Of a stretch of DNA of 64,000 nucleotides, positions 50,232 through 59,212 are shown piece by piece. The first letter of the stretch is position 1, and each line of letters starts with the position of its first letter. Position numbers and translations under genes: made by a program. The notes below the pieces were generated by a model. The model saw nothing but the letters and a program-made list of their open reading frames with translations, was not told the DNA's origin and did not search any database. Source of the stretch: Phycisphaerales bacterium (GTDB taxonomy: Bacteria; Planctomycetota; Phycisphaerae; Phycisphaerales; SM1A02); assembly GCA_014238205.1 (NCBI GenBank), contig JABABM010000002.1, forward strand, positions 141,321 to 205,320, given 5' to 3'.

Positions 50232-52049
50232 ATGCCGTCCAGATCGACCAGGACATTCAATCATCTTTCCGGGCCGGCGATTGCCGGTTTCCTTGTCGCT
50301 GCGCCGATCTACCTGGCCGGCTGCTATTCGGGGTTCAGTACGATTGATGAGGAAGTGGGCTCCATGCTCAAGGACGCCAGTGGAAAACTTGGCGAGGGGG
50401 CTCCTCCCCCGGTTGCGGAGGGATGGGCTGCAGTCACGGTCTCGGAAGACGTCATGGATGACACCAGTCCCACGACATGGAATCCTGCTGCAGACGAACT
50501 TTCCTTTGCAGCCATAGAGAAAACCGACGCCGAGGCCGTCCTTGCACGGCTCAAGGGATACCAGGGCACCTACGACGATGCTCCAAGGATTGGATTGCAG
50601 GATTCACTGCAGTGGGCATTCGCCAATGCCCAGGAGTTCAAATATGCGCAGGAGGATTACATCCTTTCCTGCCTTGCACTCTTGATTGAGGAGCACCGAT
50701 GGGTGCCTCGAGTCAGTGACACCATCAGTCCACGGATCACTGCCGACGCAAACGACCCGACTGATCGGGGTTTCTATGAAACGGCACTGAATCTCGTGAA
50801 CGATTGGAACGTGACGCAGAAACTCCCCTATGGCGGCGAGGTGTCTGCCGGGTGGGTCGCCACCTTTGCGAAGGATCTCCATCGGGATGTCTCGGGGACG
50901 CACGAGCAGGATAATTCGAGCACCCTTGTAAGCGACATCAATGTCCGCGCATCCATTCCTTTCCTGCGAGGGGCCGGTCCTGTTGCTCGCGAAAACCTGA
51001 TTCAGGCTGAACGGAACATCATCTATGCAGCAAGAAGCTTCGAGCGGTTTCGAAGAACCTTCCTGGTTCGCATTACAACCGAGTTTCTTGGTCTGCAGGT
51101 TCAGCGGAGTCGGCTTCGTCACGCCGAGGAGAGCATCGAGTACTACGACGCACTTGCAGCCAGGCAAGAGGCGCTCTACGAAGCTGGTCGAACCCAGCTC
51201 TTCGAGTCGGCGGATGCCGAGAACAGCGCGCTCCAGGCCAAGGCGGACCTCAGCAAGCAGTGGGAAGAGTATCGACTTGCCGTCGACCAGTTCAAGCGTC
51301 TCATCGGGTACCCGATTGAAGACCCGATCGTGATCAGTGAAGATGCACTCGCCATTCCACCTCCGTCCACCAGCATGGATGGAGCGGTTGGCCTTGCTCT
51401 CTTGAATCGCCTTGATCTCCAGAATGAACGAAACAAGCTCGTGGATCGTCAGCGTGCAATTCGAAATGCACGGAATGCTCTTCTTCCGGATCTGGACCTT
51501 GCGCTTTCAGCATCGATACCCAGTGATTCCCGGCTTCCTGACGCAGGGCAGGGATGGAACGGGTTGAATCCGGACTTCCAGGATGTCGACTACTCGGCCG
51601 GGCTGAGTTTCGGTATTCCACTGGACAGGGAAATCGAACGGCTGCAGGTGCGGCAGGCCCAGATCAACCTGGAGCGATCACAACGGACGTTCATCCTGTT
51701 CCGAGACACCATTGTCATCGATGTTCGCTCAGCCATTCGCGACATAGATGCAAATCTCTTCGCCCTGGATCTCCAGAGGAGAAATGTTGATATTGCGCAG
51801 CTGGGCATAGAGTCGATAAAGGCGAAAGCAGATCGGGTTTCGGTACTCAACTCCCTCCAGGCGATTCGACAACTCGTATCCGCCCAGGATTCGAGGGATT
51901 CCTCCTTCAGGGACGTGCAGGTCTCGATTCTTGAATACCTTGACCGCTCCGGTCAACTACGAGTGAACAGCGACGGAACACTGCAACTCCTTCCTGGCAT
52001 GGAACTTGTTCCATATGATGATCTGGCTATCCAGGAGCCTTCTGCCTAA
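50232..52049 (+). CDS. TolC-family outer-membrane efflux lipoprotein
   Basis: 605 residues. The lipoprotein signal ends LAGC (Cys31). Two outer-membrane efflux repeats follow, each with long helices, and the typical N-R-LDLQNERNKLVDRQRAIR pattern near 395-412. TolC proteins form the tunnel through the outer membrane. GGAGTGA lies before the ATG. It is 17 bases upstream of an HlyD-like adaptor, so the two should make two parts of one efflux or secretion machine. The inner-membrane pump is missing from the window. Confidence 0.92.
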   Translation: MPSRSTRTFNHLSGPAIAGFLVAAPIYLAGCYSGFSTIDEEVGSMLKDASGKLGEGAPPPVAEGWAAVTVSEDVMDDTSPTTWNPAADELSFAAIEKTDAEAVLARLKGYQGTYDDAPRIGLQDSLQWAFANAQEFKYAQEDYILSCLALLIEEHRWVPRVSDTISPRITADANDPTDRGFYETALNLVNDWNVTQKLPYGGEVSAGWVATFAKDLHRDVSGTHEQDNSSTLVSDINVRASIPFLRGAGPVARENLIQAERNIIYAARSFERFRRTFLVRITTEFLGLQVQRSRLRHAEESIEYYDALAARQEALYEAGRTQLFESADAENSALQAKADLSKQWEEYRLAVDQFKRLIGYPIEDPIVISEDALAIPPPSTSMDGAVGLALLNRLDLQNERNKLVDRQRAIRNARNALLPDLDLALSASIPSDSRLPDAGQGWNGLNPDFQDVDYSAGLSFGIPLDREIERLQVRQAQINLERSQRTFILFRDTIVIDVRSAIRDIDANLFALDLQRRNVDIAQLGIESIKAKADRVSVLNSLQAIRQLVSAQDSRDSSFRDVQVSILEYLDRSGQLRVNSDGTLQLLPGMELVPYDDLAIQEPSA

Positions 52050-52066
52050 ACTTGGGCCTTCAAGCC

Positions 52067-53584
52067 ATGTACCAGAATCACTCAACCCGACGCCACGGAC
52101 TCAGTTCCACGACCATGGTTGCCCTTGCGGCCGGTGGAGCCATGGTCGGCACGATCGCGTGGCTTGTTGCTGGCGGTGGAAATCCCGTTGAACTCCTCGA
52201 TGACTCCGACATCTATATTGTTGAATCCGGTGGTTTCGACATTTCGATTCCCGCCTCCGGCGACCTGGCCTCTCTTGAAATCGTTTCAATGAGAAACCAG
52301 CTCGAAGGTACCTCGACCATCATGGAACTCATTCCCGAGGGTTCCTTCGTCCAGGAAGGTGACCTGCTCCTGAAACTCGATGACGAGACGGTGAAGAAGA
52401 ACATCGAGGGCGCCGAGGAGGCTCTCACGACCGCAAAGAACCAGCTTGAAACGGCCGAGTCGAATCTCGAGATCACGCAGAAGCGACGTGACACGAACAT
52501 CGCCCAGGCCCAGTTGAGAATCGATCTTGCTGAACTGGCGCTTGAAGCATGGGAAATGGGCGAAGTCGTGAGCAAGCGAAAGAAGCTCGAGCTTGACCTG
52601 TTGACCGCTGAGAAGGATTACGACCGACTGAAGGAAAGCTACGAGAAATCGCTTGAGCTGAAGGAACGGAACTTCATCAGCCAGAATGAACTGGACCAGG
52701 ACGAGATCTCGATGATCAGGGCGAAATCGAGCTGGGAGCAGGCGGTCCTCGCGAAGGAAGTCTACGAAAACTACACGCACAAGAAGGACGAGCAGCTGAA
52801 CAACTCCGAGTTGACCATGGCTCGCGAGGAGTACAAGCGGATAGTGCGCCGGGAAGATGCCGGCGTGCGAAGTGCCGAGAGCAGCCTTGAGGCACATGAG
52901 GAAGGTTTCAAGAACAGGACCGACCGACTTGAGAAATACCGTTTGCAGGAAACCTTCTGTGAAGTCCACGCTCCTTCACCGGGCCTTGTCGTCTTCGGCA
53001 CGAGTGTCGAGGAGTGGAGAGAGGACAATGCCCTCAGGGTCGGGACGAAGGTCAGTCGGAATGAACTTCTCTTCATCCTTCCAGACAACACGAAGATGGC
53101 TGCTGAACTGTCCGTCAACGAAGCCCTGAGTGGTTACGTCGAAATCGGGCAACGGGCAACGGTCGTGACCGATGCCATCCCCGATGTCGTTCTCGAGGGA
53201 GAAGTCATCTCGGTAGGTGTGCTTGCAGAAGACGGGGGATGGCGGGATCCAAACCGGCGAGACTACCAGGTGAAGATCGAGCTTCACGATGAAGAGGGAC
53301 TGCCTCTGAAGCCTTCGATGCGGTGCAAGGGGCGGATCTACATAGACCAGATCAAGGCCTCTCTGTTCGTCCCGGTTCATGCAGTCGGACGAGAAGGAAT
53401 GACACCATTCCTCTGGGTTGCAACAGACAAGGGCTACGAACAGCGGGAAGTCGTCATCGGCGATTCTTCGGAGCTGTTCGTCGTCATCGAGGAAGGCCTC
53501 CAGGAAGGTGACCTGGTGCTCCTGCGAGAACCTCTGCCCGGCACGATCGTTCGTCGACTGGGTGACACGAATAACGACAATTGA
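52067..53584 (+). CDS. HlyD/RND-type periplasmic adaptor with a long coiled coil
   Basis: 505 residues. One N-terminal membrane helix (about 15-36), then a lipoyl half motif, a long helical hairpin from about 105 to 300 (Glu/Lys/Leu rich, one side with ERNFISQNELDQDE at the turn-in) and a lipoyl/beta-barrel domain (APSPGLVVFG near 303-312), ending in a membrane-proximal domain near 410-500. Such adaptors join an inner pump to TolC. Unusually long hairpin. No ABC, MFS or RND pump is adjacent; the next gene is ubiX. MYQNH is the chosen start; an in-frame TTG at 52052 is also possible. Confidence 0.9.
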   Translation: MYQNHSTRRHGLSSTTMVALAAGGAMVGTIAWLVAGGGNPVELLDDSDIYIVESGGFDISIPASGDLASLEIVSMRNQLEGTSTIMELIPEGSFVQEGDLLLKLDDETVKKNIEGAEEALTTAKNQLETAESNLEITQKRRDTNIAQAQLRIDLAELALEAWEMGEVVSKRKKLELDLLTAEKDYDRLKESYEKSLELKERNFISQNELDQDEISMIRAKSSWEQAVLAKEVYENYTHKKDEQLNNSELTMAREEYKRIVRREDAGVRSAESSLEAHEEGFKNRTDRLEKYRLQETFCEVHAPSPGLVVFGTSVEEWREDNALRVGTKVSRNELLFILPDNTKMAAELSVNEALSGYVEIGQRATVVTDAIPDVVLEGEVISVGVLAEDGGWRDPNRRDYQVKIELHDEEGLPLKPSMRCKGRIYIDQIKASLFVPVHAVGREGMTPFLWVATDKGYEQREVVIGDSSELFVVIEEGLQEGDLVLLREPLPGTIVRRLGDTNNDN

Positions 53585-53606
53585 ACCAGGGTGGGAATCC
53601 AGTCAA

Positions 53607-54221
53607 ATGAAGCATGGGATTGTTGTCATTGGAATAACCGGTGCCTCGGGGGCACCCTATGCATTACGACTGCTGCAAGTGCTCGCAGAGCAGGGAATCA
53701 AATGCCACGTAGCCGTATCGAAACTCGGGAGGCGGCTTCTCTTCGAGGAAAGTGATATTCGCAGCCTTTCCCCGGAAGCACTTGTCGGCGATGAACTCTC
53801 CCGCTTCGTCAAGATCTACGACAACAATGATCTTGGTGCACAGGTCGCCTCGGGTTCGTTTCTCCATGATGGGATGGTGATCGTCCCGTGTTCCAGCAAC
53901 ACACTGGGCGCCATTGCCTCTGGACTTACGCTCAACCTTGTGCATCGTGCCGCATCCGTGACACTCAAGGAGGGGCGGCCGCTGATTCTTGCCCACCGCG
54001 AGTCGCCTCTTGGCAGGATCGATCTTGGCAACATGGAGCGGCTGGCTGAAGCAGGTGCCACGATAGCGCCCCTGTCACCCGGGTTCTATCTTGCACCGAA
54101 ATCGATCGACGATCTCGTGGACTTCATGGTCGGCAAGCTGCTGGATCTGCTCGAGGTGGAACATGAGCTTGCAACCAGGTGGAATGGTGAGATTTCTCCA
54201 AACATCCATGACCGCTGCTAG
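53607..54221 (+). CDS. ubiX: Flavin prenyltransferase UbiX
   Basis: Makes the prenylated FMN cofactor for UbiD decarboxylases. 204 residues; [11 protein letters not shown] near 9-19, the Ser/Cys loop PCSSNTLGAIASG near 93-105 and HRESPLGRIDLGNMERL near 129-145 are typical of the UbiX/PAD1 family. No ubiD is in the window. It follows the HlyD gene by 22 bases. Confidence 0.96.
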   Translation: MKHGIVVIGITGASGAPYALRLLQVLAEQGIKCHVAVSKLGRRLLFEESDIRSLSPEALVGDELSRFVKIYDNNDLGAQVASGSFLHDGMVIVPCSSNTLGAIASGLTLNLVHRAASVTLKEGRPLILAHRESPLGRIDLGNMERLAEAGATIAPLSPGFYLAPKSIDDLVDFMVGKLLDLLEVEHELATRWNGEISPNIHDRC

Positions 54222-54250
54222 ACTGTAGGCACCCACCAGGAGACTCGCCT

Positions 54251-54769
54251 ATGCGCCTCGTCCTTACAACGACAGTCTGTGCAATCCTTGCAGGATGTGC
54301 TCCCTACGGGAGTTACCCACCCGTCGAGGAAACCGCTTCTGTTACACGCCTGACTTTCGAACCAGCCCCGACCATTGTCACAGCCTCGATCGAGTGGGCA
54401 CGTGACAAGGAAACCGGGGATGTCGCAACGGAGCCGATTCGCTTCACGTTGCCTGTTGGATCGAGTGCCGAGGCATACGAGCAGATCCAGGAACGCATGG
54501 ATGGATCAACCCCTGGCAACCCAGGCGAACCATCGATTGGTATTCGATCCGTTCGCGTACGTGGATTTGATGCCACCGTCGATGTCACGGTTCCCCGTGA
54601 TGGACGGCCCCCCATGCTCTACACCCTCACCCTCAAGTCCAAGCCGTTTGAGTCATGGCGAGTCGTTGCCGAACGTCGTTGGCGATTCTCTGAGGATGAC
54701 ATGGCGGATGTACGCCACGAACGCCCGGCCGGAGAAGGCGACGACCTCGCAAACGCAAACCAGGAATGA
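54251..54769 (+). CDS. Lipoprotein of unknown function
   Basis: 172 residues. The signal ends LAGC (Cys16). The mature part is beta-rich to about residue 145, with no known domain, then an acidic tail. GGAG lies 9 bases before the ATG, and a TAGACT -10-like box at 54219-54224 gives a normal leader. Its stop overlaps the deaminase ATG by four bases (ATGA). Confidence 0.75.
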   Translation: MRLVLTTTVCAILAGCAPYGSYPPVEETASVTRLTFEPAPTIVTASIEWARDKETGDVATEPIRFTLPVGSSAEAYEQIQERMDGSTPGNPGEPSIGIRSVRVRGFDATVDVTVPRDGRPPMLYTLTLKSKPFESWRVVAERRWRFSEDDMADVRHERPAGEGDDLANANQE

Positions 54770-55218
54770 CCGGATCCACTGGACCCGAGTCCTGGATCAC
54801 GGCTGCAGTCGAACAGGCCGAGTTGTCCTGGTCCGATGGCGGAATTCCGATCGGCGCCGTTCTTGTTGATGGGCGGGGCGATATTGTTGCCCGGGGCCAC
54901 AACGAACGAGTGCAGTCTGGTGATCCCATCCTCCACGCGGAGATGGCTTGTCTTCGAAACGCAGGCCGCAGGCGAGACTGGTCGTCCTGCACGCTGGTCT
55001 CGACCCTGAGTCCATGCCCGATGTGCAGCGGTGCTGCCGTGCTCTATCGAATACCTCGCGTGATCATCGGTGAGAACAAGACCTTCACCGGTGCCGAAGG
55101 CTGGATGCGAGAGAACGGCATCGAGTTGACGGTCCTGGACGATTCCCGGTGCATTGAACTGATGGAACGCTTGCAGAGGGAAAAACCCGACCTGTGGGCC
55201 GAGGACATCGGCCAGTAG
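54766..55218 (+). CDS. Cytosine deaminase-like nucleoside deaminase (yeast FCY1 type)
   Basis: 150 residues of the zinc-dependent CDA fold. His57-Ala-Glu59 and Cys84-Pro-Met-Cys87 form the zinc site. The C-terminal half, with GENKTFTGAEGWM, VLDDSRCIELM and a final LWAEDIG, matches the layout of yeast cytosine deaminase (FCY1), rather than TadA or guanine deaminase. It would convert cytosine to uracil, which Upp can use. Assignment by motif memory; tRNA deaminase is less likely because the C-terminal form differs. Confidence 0.82.
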   Translation: MTGSTGPESWITAAVEQAELSWSDGGIPIGAVLVDGRGDIVARGHNERVQSGDPILHAEMACLRNAGRRRDWSSCTLVSTLSPCPMCSGAAVLYRIPRVIIGENKTFTGAEGWMRENGIELTVLDDSRCIELMERLQREKPDLWAEDIGQ

Positions 55219-55300
55219 ACCCTGTGCATTCCTGGCTTCGGCTCGGCGCAGTGGACACCACCGCCGGCAGAAGCCTGAATAGCACAAGAGCAAACGGGAT

Positions 55301-56473
55301 TCAGCGTTCAATGAGCATTGATACCGAGTTGCCGCCGCCGAGGCAGAGACTGACGATCCCTCGCTTGGCATCAGTTCGACGCATCTGGTGCACGAGGGTT
55401 GTCAAGACTCGTGCCCCTGAAGCCCCGATGGGATGGCCCAGTGCGATTCCACCGCCGCAGATGTTGAGCCTGTCCTCCGGAATCGACAGTTCGCCGATGT
55501 TCGCAAGAGCCTGGGCGGCGAAGGCCTCGTTGAGTTCAAAGAGATCAATGTCATCCACGGACAAGCCGTGATTGGCCAGCAGGAGGGCGATGCCCTTTGC
55601 CGGGGCATCGAAGATCTCCTTGGGAGCGACGCCGGATGTGCAGTGTCCAACGATCCTCGCGATCGGATCAAGGCCCAGTTCGCCCGCCTTTTCTTCTGAA
55701 GCGACAACGACTGCCGCTGCACCATCACTGATCTGGGATGCGTTGCCGGCCGTGACAACACCCTCCTTCGTGAATGCCGGGCGGAGTTTCGAGAGACTCT
55801 CGGCCGTCGTATCCGACCTGATCCCCTCATCGGCGGTGACATCGGCCTTCTGCTTCACCTGGGAGGCTTCGAGCGGAATGAGTTCATCTTCAAACCAGCC
55901 TGCTTCCGTTGCTGCTGCCGCGCGCTGGTGAGACTGGGCGGAAAACCTGTCCAGCTCGTTTCGATCCAGGGAGTGCTTTGTAGCAATATGCTCCGCGGCG
56001 AACCCCATGCCCCATTCCTCGAAGGCACATGTCAAGCCATCGTGGGCCATGTGGTCAACCATGTTCGTGTCACCGAACTTGACCCCGCCACGTATCGAGG
56101 AAAGGTGGGGAGCAAGGGTCATGTTCTCAAATCCACCGGCAACGACAAGGCTGTTGTCTCCTGCCCGGATGGACTGGTCGGCAAGCATCACTGCCTGCAG
56201 CCCGCTTCCGCAGACCTTGTTGATCGTCTGCGCGTTGAGTGAATCGGGCAAGCCAGCCTTGAGCCCTGCCTGCCTGGCTGGATTCTGGCCAAGTCCCGCC
56301 TGGAGGACGCATCCCATGATGCATTCATCAACGTGACCGGATGCGCCCGGGGAGGCTTCAAGCGCCGCCTCGATGGCCCATGCCCCGAGTTGGGGACTTG
56401 GAACTCGACTCAAACCCCCGAAGAAGCGGCCGATTGGTGTTCGTTTGGCAGAGAGAATGACGGTGCCGGACAT
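55301..56473 (-). CDS. Acetyl-CoA acetyltransferase (thiolase II)
   Basis: 390 residues of the thiolase superfamily. The acylated Cys lies in INKVCGSGLQA near 88, GGFENM near 110-115, NEAFAAQ near 340-346, the His in GHPIGASG near 349-356 and the second Cys in SLCLGGG near 380. It condenses or splits acetoacetyl-CoA. The ATG at 56473 is favoured over 56479 because GGAG is 8 bases upstream. It is divergent from fbp by 148 bases. The nearby prpD suggests short acyl metabolism. Confidence 0.95.
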   Translation of the reverse strand: MSGTVILSAKRTPIGRFFGGLSRVPSPQLGAWAIEAALEASPGASGHVDECIMGCVLQAGLGQNPARQAGLKAGLPDSLNAQTINKVCGSGLQAVMLADQSIRAGDNSLVVAGGFENMTLAPHLSSIRGGVKFGDTNMVDHMAHDGLTCAFEEWGMGFAAEHIATKHSLDRNELDRFSAQSHQRAAAATEAGWFEDELIPLEASQVKQKADVTADEGIRSDTTAESLSKLRPAFTKEGVVTAGNASQISDGAAAVVVASEEKAGELGLDPIARIVGHCTSGVAPKEIFDAPAKGIALLLANHGLSVDDIDLFELNEAFAAQALANIGELSIPEDRLNICGGGIALGHPIGASGARVLTTLVHQMRRTDAKRGIVSLCLGGGNSVSMLIER

Positions 56474-56621
56474 GAACATTGCTCCATATGCGGCGATCAG
56501 ATCGCCGGTAATGATCTGGCATGTTTCGCTACAATCAGCACCCGGAATGGGGGCCGAAGCGGCGGAGCATCCTAGCCGATGTCGAATATCCTGTCCGCAC
56601 GCCCCCTGACGCTGGAGTGCC

Positions 56622-57635
56622 ATGCCTGATACGACGCCATCCCGGGACCTCGCCAGTGACAACCTGATGTCACTGCAGAGTCACATTCTGGCCGAGGAAC
56701 AGCAGCATCCGGGGGCTTCCGGTGACTTCTCGTGGATCCTCTCAGCAATCGCGCTGGCGACCAAGACCATTGGAAACAAGGTCCGCCGAGCCAGAATCGA
56801 GGATGTTCTCGGGGACTTTGGCGATCAACAGAATGTCCATGACGAACAACAGAAGAAGATGGACGTGGTTGCCAACGAGATCATCAAGGCTTGCCTCGGC
56901 AACAGGGCCAATATCGGGGTTCTTGTTTCCGAGGAAGATGAAGAGCCAATGGTGCTTCGAACGCATGCAGAGGGTGGACGCTATGCGGTCCTGTTCGACC
57001 CCCTCGACGGTTCTTCCAATCTCGACTTCTCGGTCGGAGTCGGAACGATCTTCAGCATTCACCGGCTTGAGGCTGGTCACGCCGCACGTGGCGTCGAGGC
57101 CGTCCTGCACCCGGGAACCAGGCAGGTTGCTGCTGGATACGTGCTGTATGGTTCATCCACGGTGTTCGTTCTCACCACGGGGAACGGTGTCGACATGTTC
57201 GTTCTCGATCAGTCGATAGGTTCATACGTACTTGTCGAATCAAATCTTCGGATACCAGAGTGCCAGAAGGTCTACTCGGTCAACGAAGCGTATACCCCTC
57301 GTTTCCCGGAGGCGTATCGTGAATACCTCGCATGGGCTCACGAGGAGCAGTATTCAAGCAGGTACATCGGCTCGATGGTTGCAGATGTCCACAGGACACT
57401 GCTTCGAGGCGGTGTGTTTCTCTATCCACAGACGGATGATCATCCGGATGGCAAGTTGCGACTGCTCTACGAAGCAAACCCCATGTCCATGATCATCGAG
57501 GCTGCTGGCGGCCTTGCCACAACAGGCAAACAGCGGATTCTTGACATCAAGCCCGAAAGCCTCCACCAGAGAACGCCCGTCATGCTCGGGTCTCCTGAAG
57601 AAGTGGCGAATGTTGAACGATTTACCCAGCCATGA
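56622..57635 (+). CDS. fbp: Fructose-1,6-bisphosphatase, class I
   Basis: Key gluconeogenic enzyme, 337 residues. The metal/phosphate motif DPLDGSSNLD lies near 126-135, after SEEDEEP near 103; GGVFLYP near 266-272 and LLYEANPM near 283-290 are also typical. GGAG precedes the ATG by about 5 bases. Its stop overlaps the prpD start by four bases, so it leads an fbp-prpD operon. Confidence 0.97.
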   Translation: MPDTTPSRDLASDNLMSLQSHILAEEQQHPGASGDFSWILSAIALATKTIGNKVRRARIEDVLGDFGDQQNVHDEQQKKMDVVANEIIKACLGNRANIGVLVSEEDEEPMVLRTHAEGGRYAVLFDPLDGSSNLDFSVGVGTIFSIHRLEAGHAARGVEAVLHPGTRQVAAGYVLYGSSTVFVLTTGNGVDMFVLDQSIGSYVLVESNLRIPECQKVYSVNEAYTPRFPEAYREYLAWAHEEQYSSRYIGSMVADVHRTLLRGGVFLYPQTDDHPDGKLRLLYEANPMSMIIEAAGGLATTGKQRILDIKPESLHQRTPVMLGSPEEVANVERFTQP

Positions 57636-59194
57636 CAACAACCAGTACGACGTCCTCGATATCGCTTCCACGAGACAGCAACCAGTCGCTCGGAATCGGT
57701 CGATACGCATGTGATTTCATGTCTGGGAGGATTGGCAGCCCGGGCGATGTCGTCGCTGCAAGAACGACCATGTTCTTCACCGACAGCGTGCTTTGCGGCC
57801 TGTCCGCCCTGGCCTGCCGGACGAATGCGCCAACGATTCTGCGGGATGAAGCCCATGAATATCCTCGTGACAACGGGGCCTGCTGCCTTGGATCGACTGC
57901 AAGGGTGTCTCCTGAAAAAGCAATCGCTGCCAATGCTTCCGCGGTCCGGGAATGGGACAGCAATGGAACCAACTTCGGATACAACCCGGAATTGGGGCAT
58001 GTGGCAGGAGAGTTCGGCCACAATGATTTCTACGCCGTACCGATTGCAGCGGCCCAGGTTGCCGGGCTTGATGGAGCCGCGGCACTTCGGGGCATGATCT
58101 GTCTTGATGAAATCAGGGGTCGCCTTGCCGAGGTGTTCTCTCTGAAGAGTTACAAGATCGACCATGTAGTGCATGGCGCAATCGGATCCGCGGCTGTCTA
58201 CGGGGCGATGCTTGGGGCAACACCGGAACAGATCGAATCCGCGATCGGCATGACCGTCGCTCACTATGTTCCCTGGCGAGCCATTCGCGCGGGGCACCAG
58301 TTGAGTGATTCCAAGGGTGCATCCGCCGCGCTCAGTACAGAGGCAGCTGTTCTCTCGATGCAGCGGGCAATGCGTGGGTTTGTCGGACCAGGTGACATCT
58401 TCCGGAACCCGGAGGCTCTCTGGAGACAGTTCGAGCCGACCAGCGGCGACTGCCCCTTCGATCTTGTCCTTTCGCACAGTGGTGATGATTTCGCCGTCAT
58501 GGGAATGCATTTCAAGCTCGGCCTGTATGAACACCAGTCGGCAGGTGCACTCCAGGGCCTCATCGACCTGCTGTCAGCGAACCCGGATCTCCTTGAAAAC
58601 CCCTCGATGCTCAAGGGTATTCATATCACCGCCTACGAACCTGCATTCGGGATCATTGGCGATCCCGCCAAGCGAGACCCGCACACGCGGCAGTCTGCGG
58701 ACCATTCGATGGTCTACATCGTTTCAACAATGCTGCGGAAGGCGTTCGACTTCGCAGCTGAAGCAGGTACTGGAGCCATTGCCGATGGCAACGACGCGTG
58801 GTGGAAGAAGTTGATGCTTGAGCCCGCCGACTATGGAAGAGATGCTCTTCACAACGAGATGACCCGGAGACTCATGGATGGCATCGAGTTCAAACATGGC
58901 GGAAGCGAGTACGACGAACGCTACCCGGATGGGATTCCCACGTCGATGCGGATCAATCTTGCCGATGGACGGGAACTTGACAGTGGTTTCGTCATGTATC
59001 CATCGGGTCATGCACGGAACACCACCTGTGATCTCAAGGATATCCTGGCCCACAAGGCCAATCTCCTCGGCAGGATTGCAATGGAGGACCCGGGTTCCAT
59101 CATTGACCGGTGCAATGGCATGTCGGAACTGGATGCACCAGGCCTGCTTTCCCTCTTGGATTGCCAGATCGAATTGCGTGACCACATCGACTGA
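57632..59194 (+). CDS. prpD: MmgE/PrpD family protein (2-methylcitrate dehydratase-like)
   Basis: 520 residues of the MmgE/PrpD fold: a large helical domain and a smaller alpha/beta lid. SAVREWDSNGTN near 103-114, the central GHNDFYAVPIAAAQ near 130-143 and HYVPWRAIRAGHQLSDSKGASAA near 210-232 are family-like. PrpD dehydrates 2-methylcitrate in propionate breakdown; other family members act on iminodisuccinate or itaconate. No prpB/prpC is in the window, so prpD is a family name rather than a proven role. Coupled to fbp by ATGA. Confidence 0.85.
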   Translation: MTTTSTTSSISLPRDSNQSLGIGRYACDFMSGRIGSPGDVVAARTTMFFTDSVLCGLSALACRTNAPTILRDEAHEYPRDNGACCLGSTARVSPEKAIAANASAVREWDSNGTNFGYNPELGHVAGEFGHNDFYAVPIAAAQVAGLDGAAALRGMICLDEIRGRLAEVFSLKSYKIDHVVHGAIGSAAVYGAMLGATPEQIESAIGMTVAHYVPWRAIRAGHQLSDSKGASAALSTEAAVLSMQRAMRGFVGPGDIFRNPEALWRQFEPTSGDCPFDLVLSHSGDDFAVMGMHFKLGLYEHQSAGALQGLIDLLSANPDLLENPSMLKGIHITAYEPAFGIIGDPAKRDPHTRQSADHSMVYIVSTMLRKAFDFAAEAGTGAIADGNDAWWKKLMLEPADYGRDALHNEMTRRLMDGIEFKHGGSEYDERYPDGIPTSMRINLADGRELDSGFVMYPSGHARNTTCDLKDILAHKANLLGRIAMEDPGSIIDRCNGMSELDAPGLLSLLDCQIELRDHID

Positions 59195-59212
59195 TGGGCA
59201 ACTGGAGGCGAT

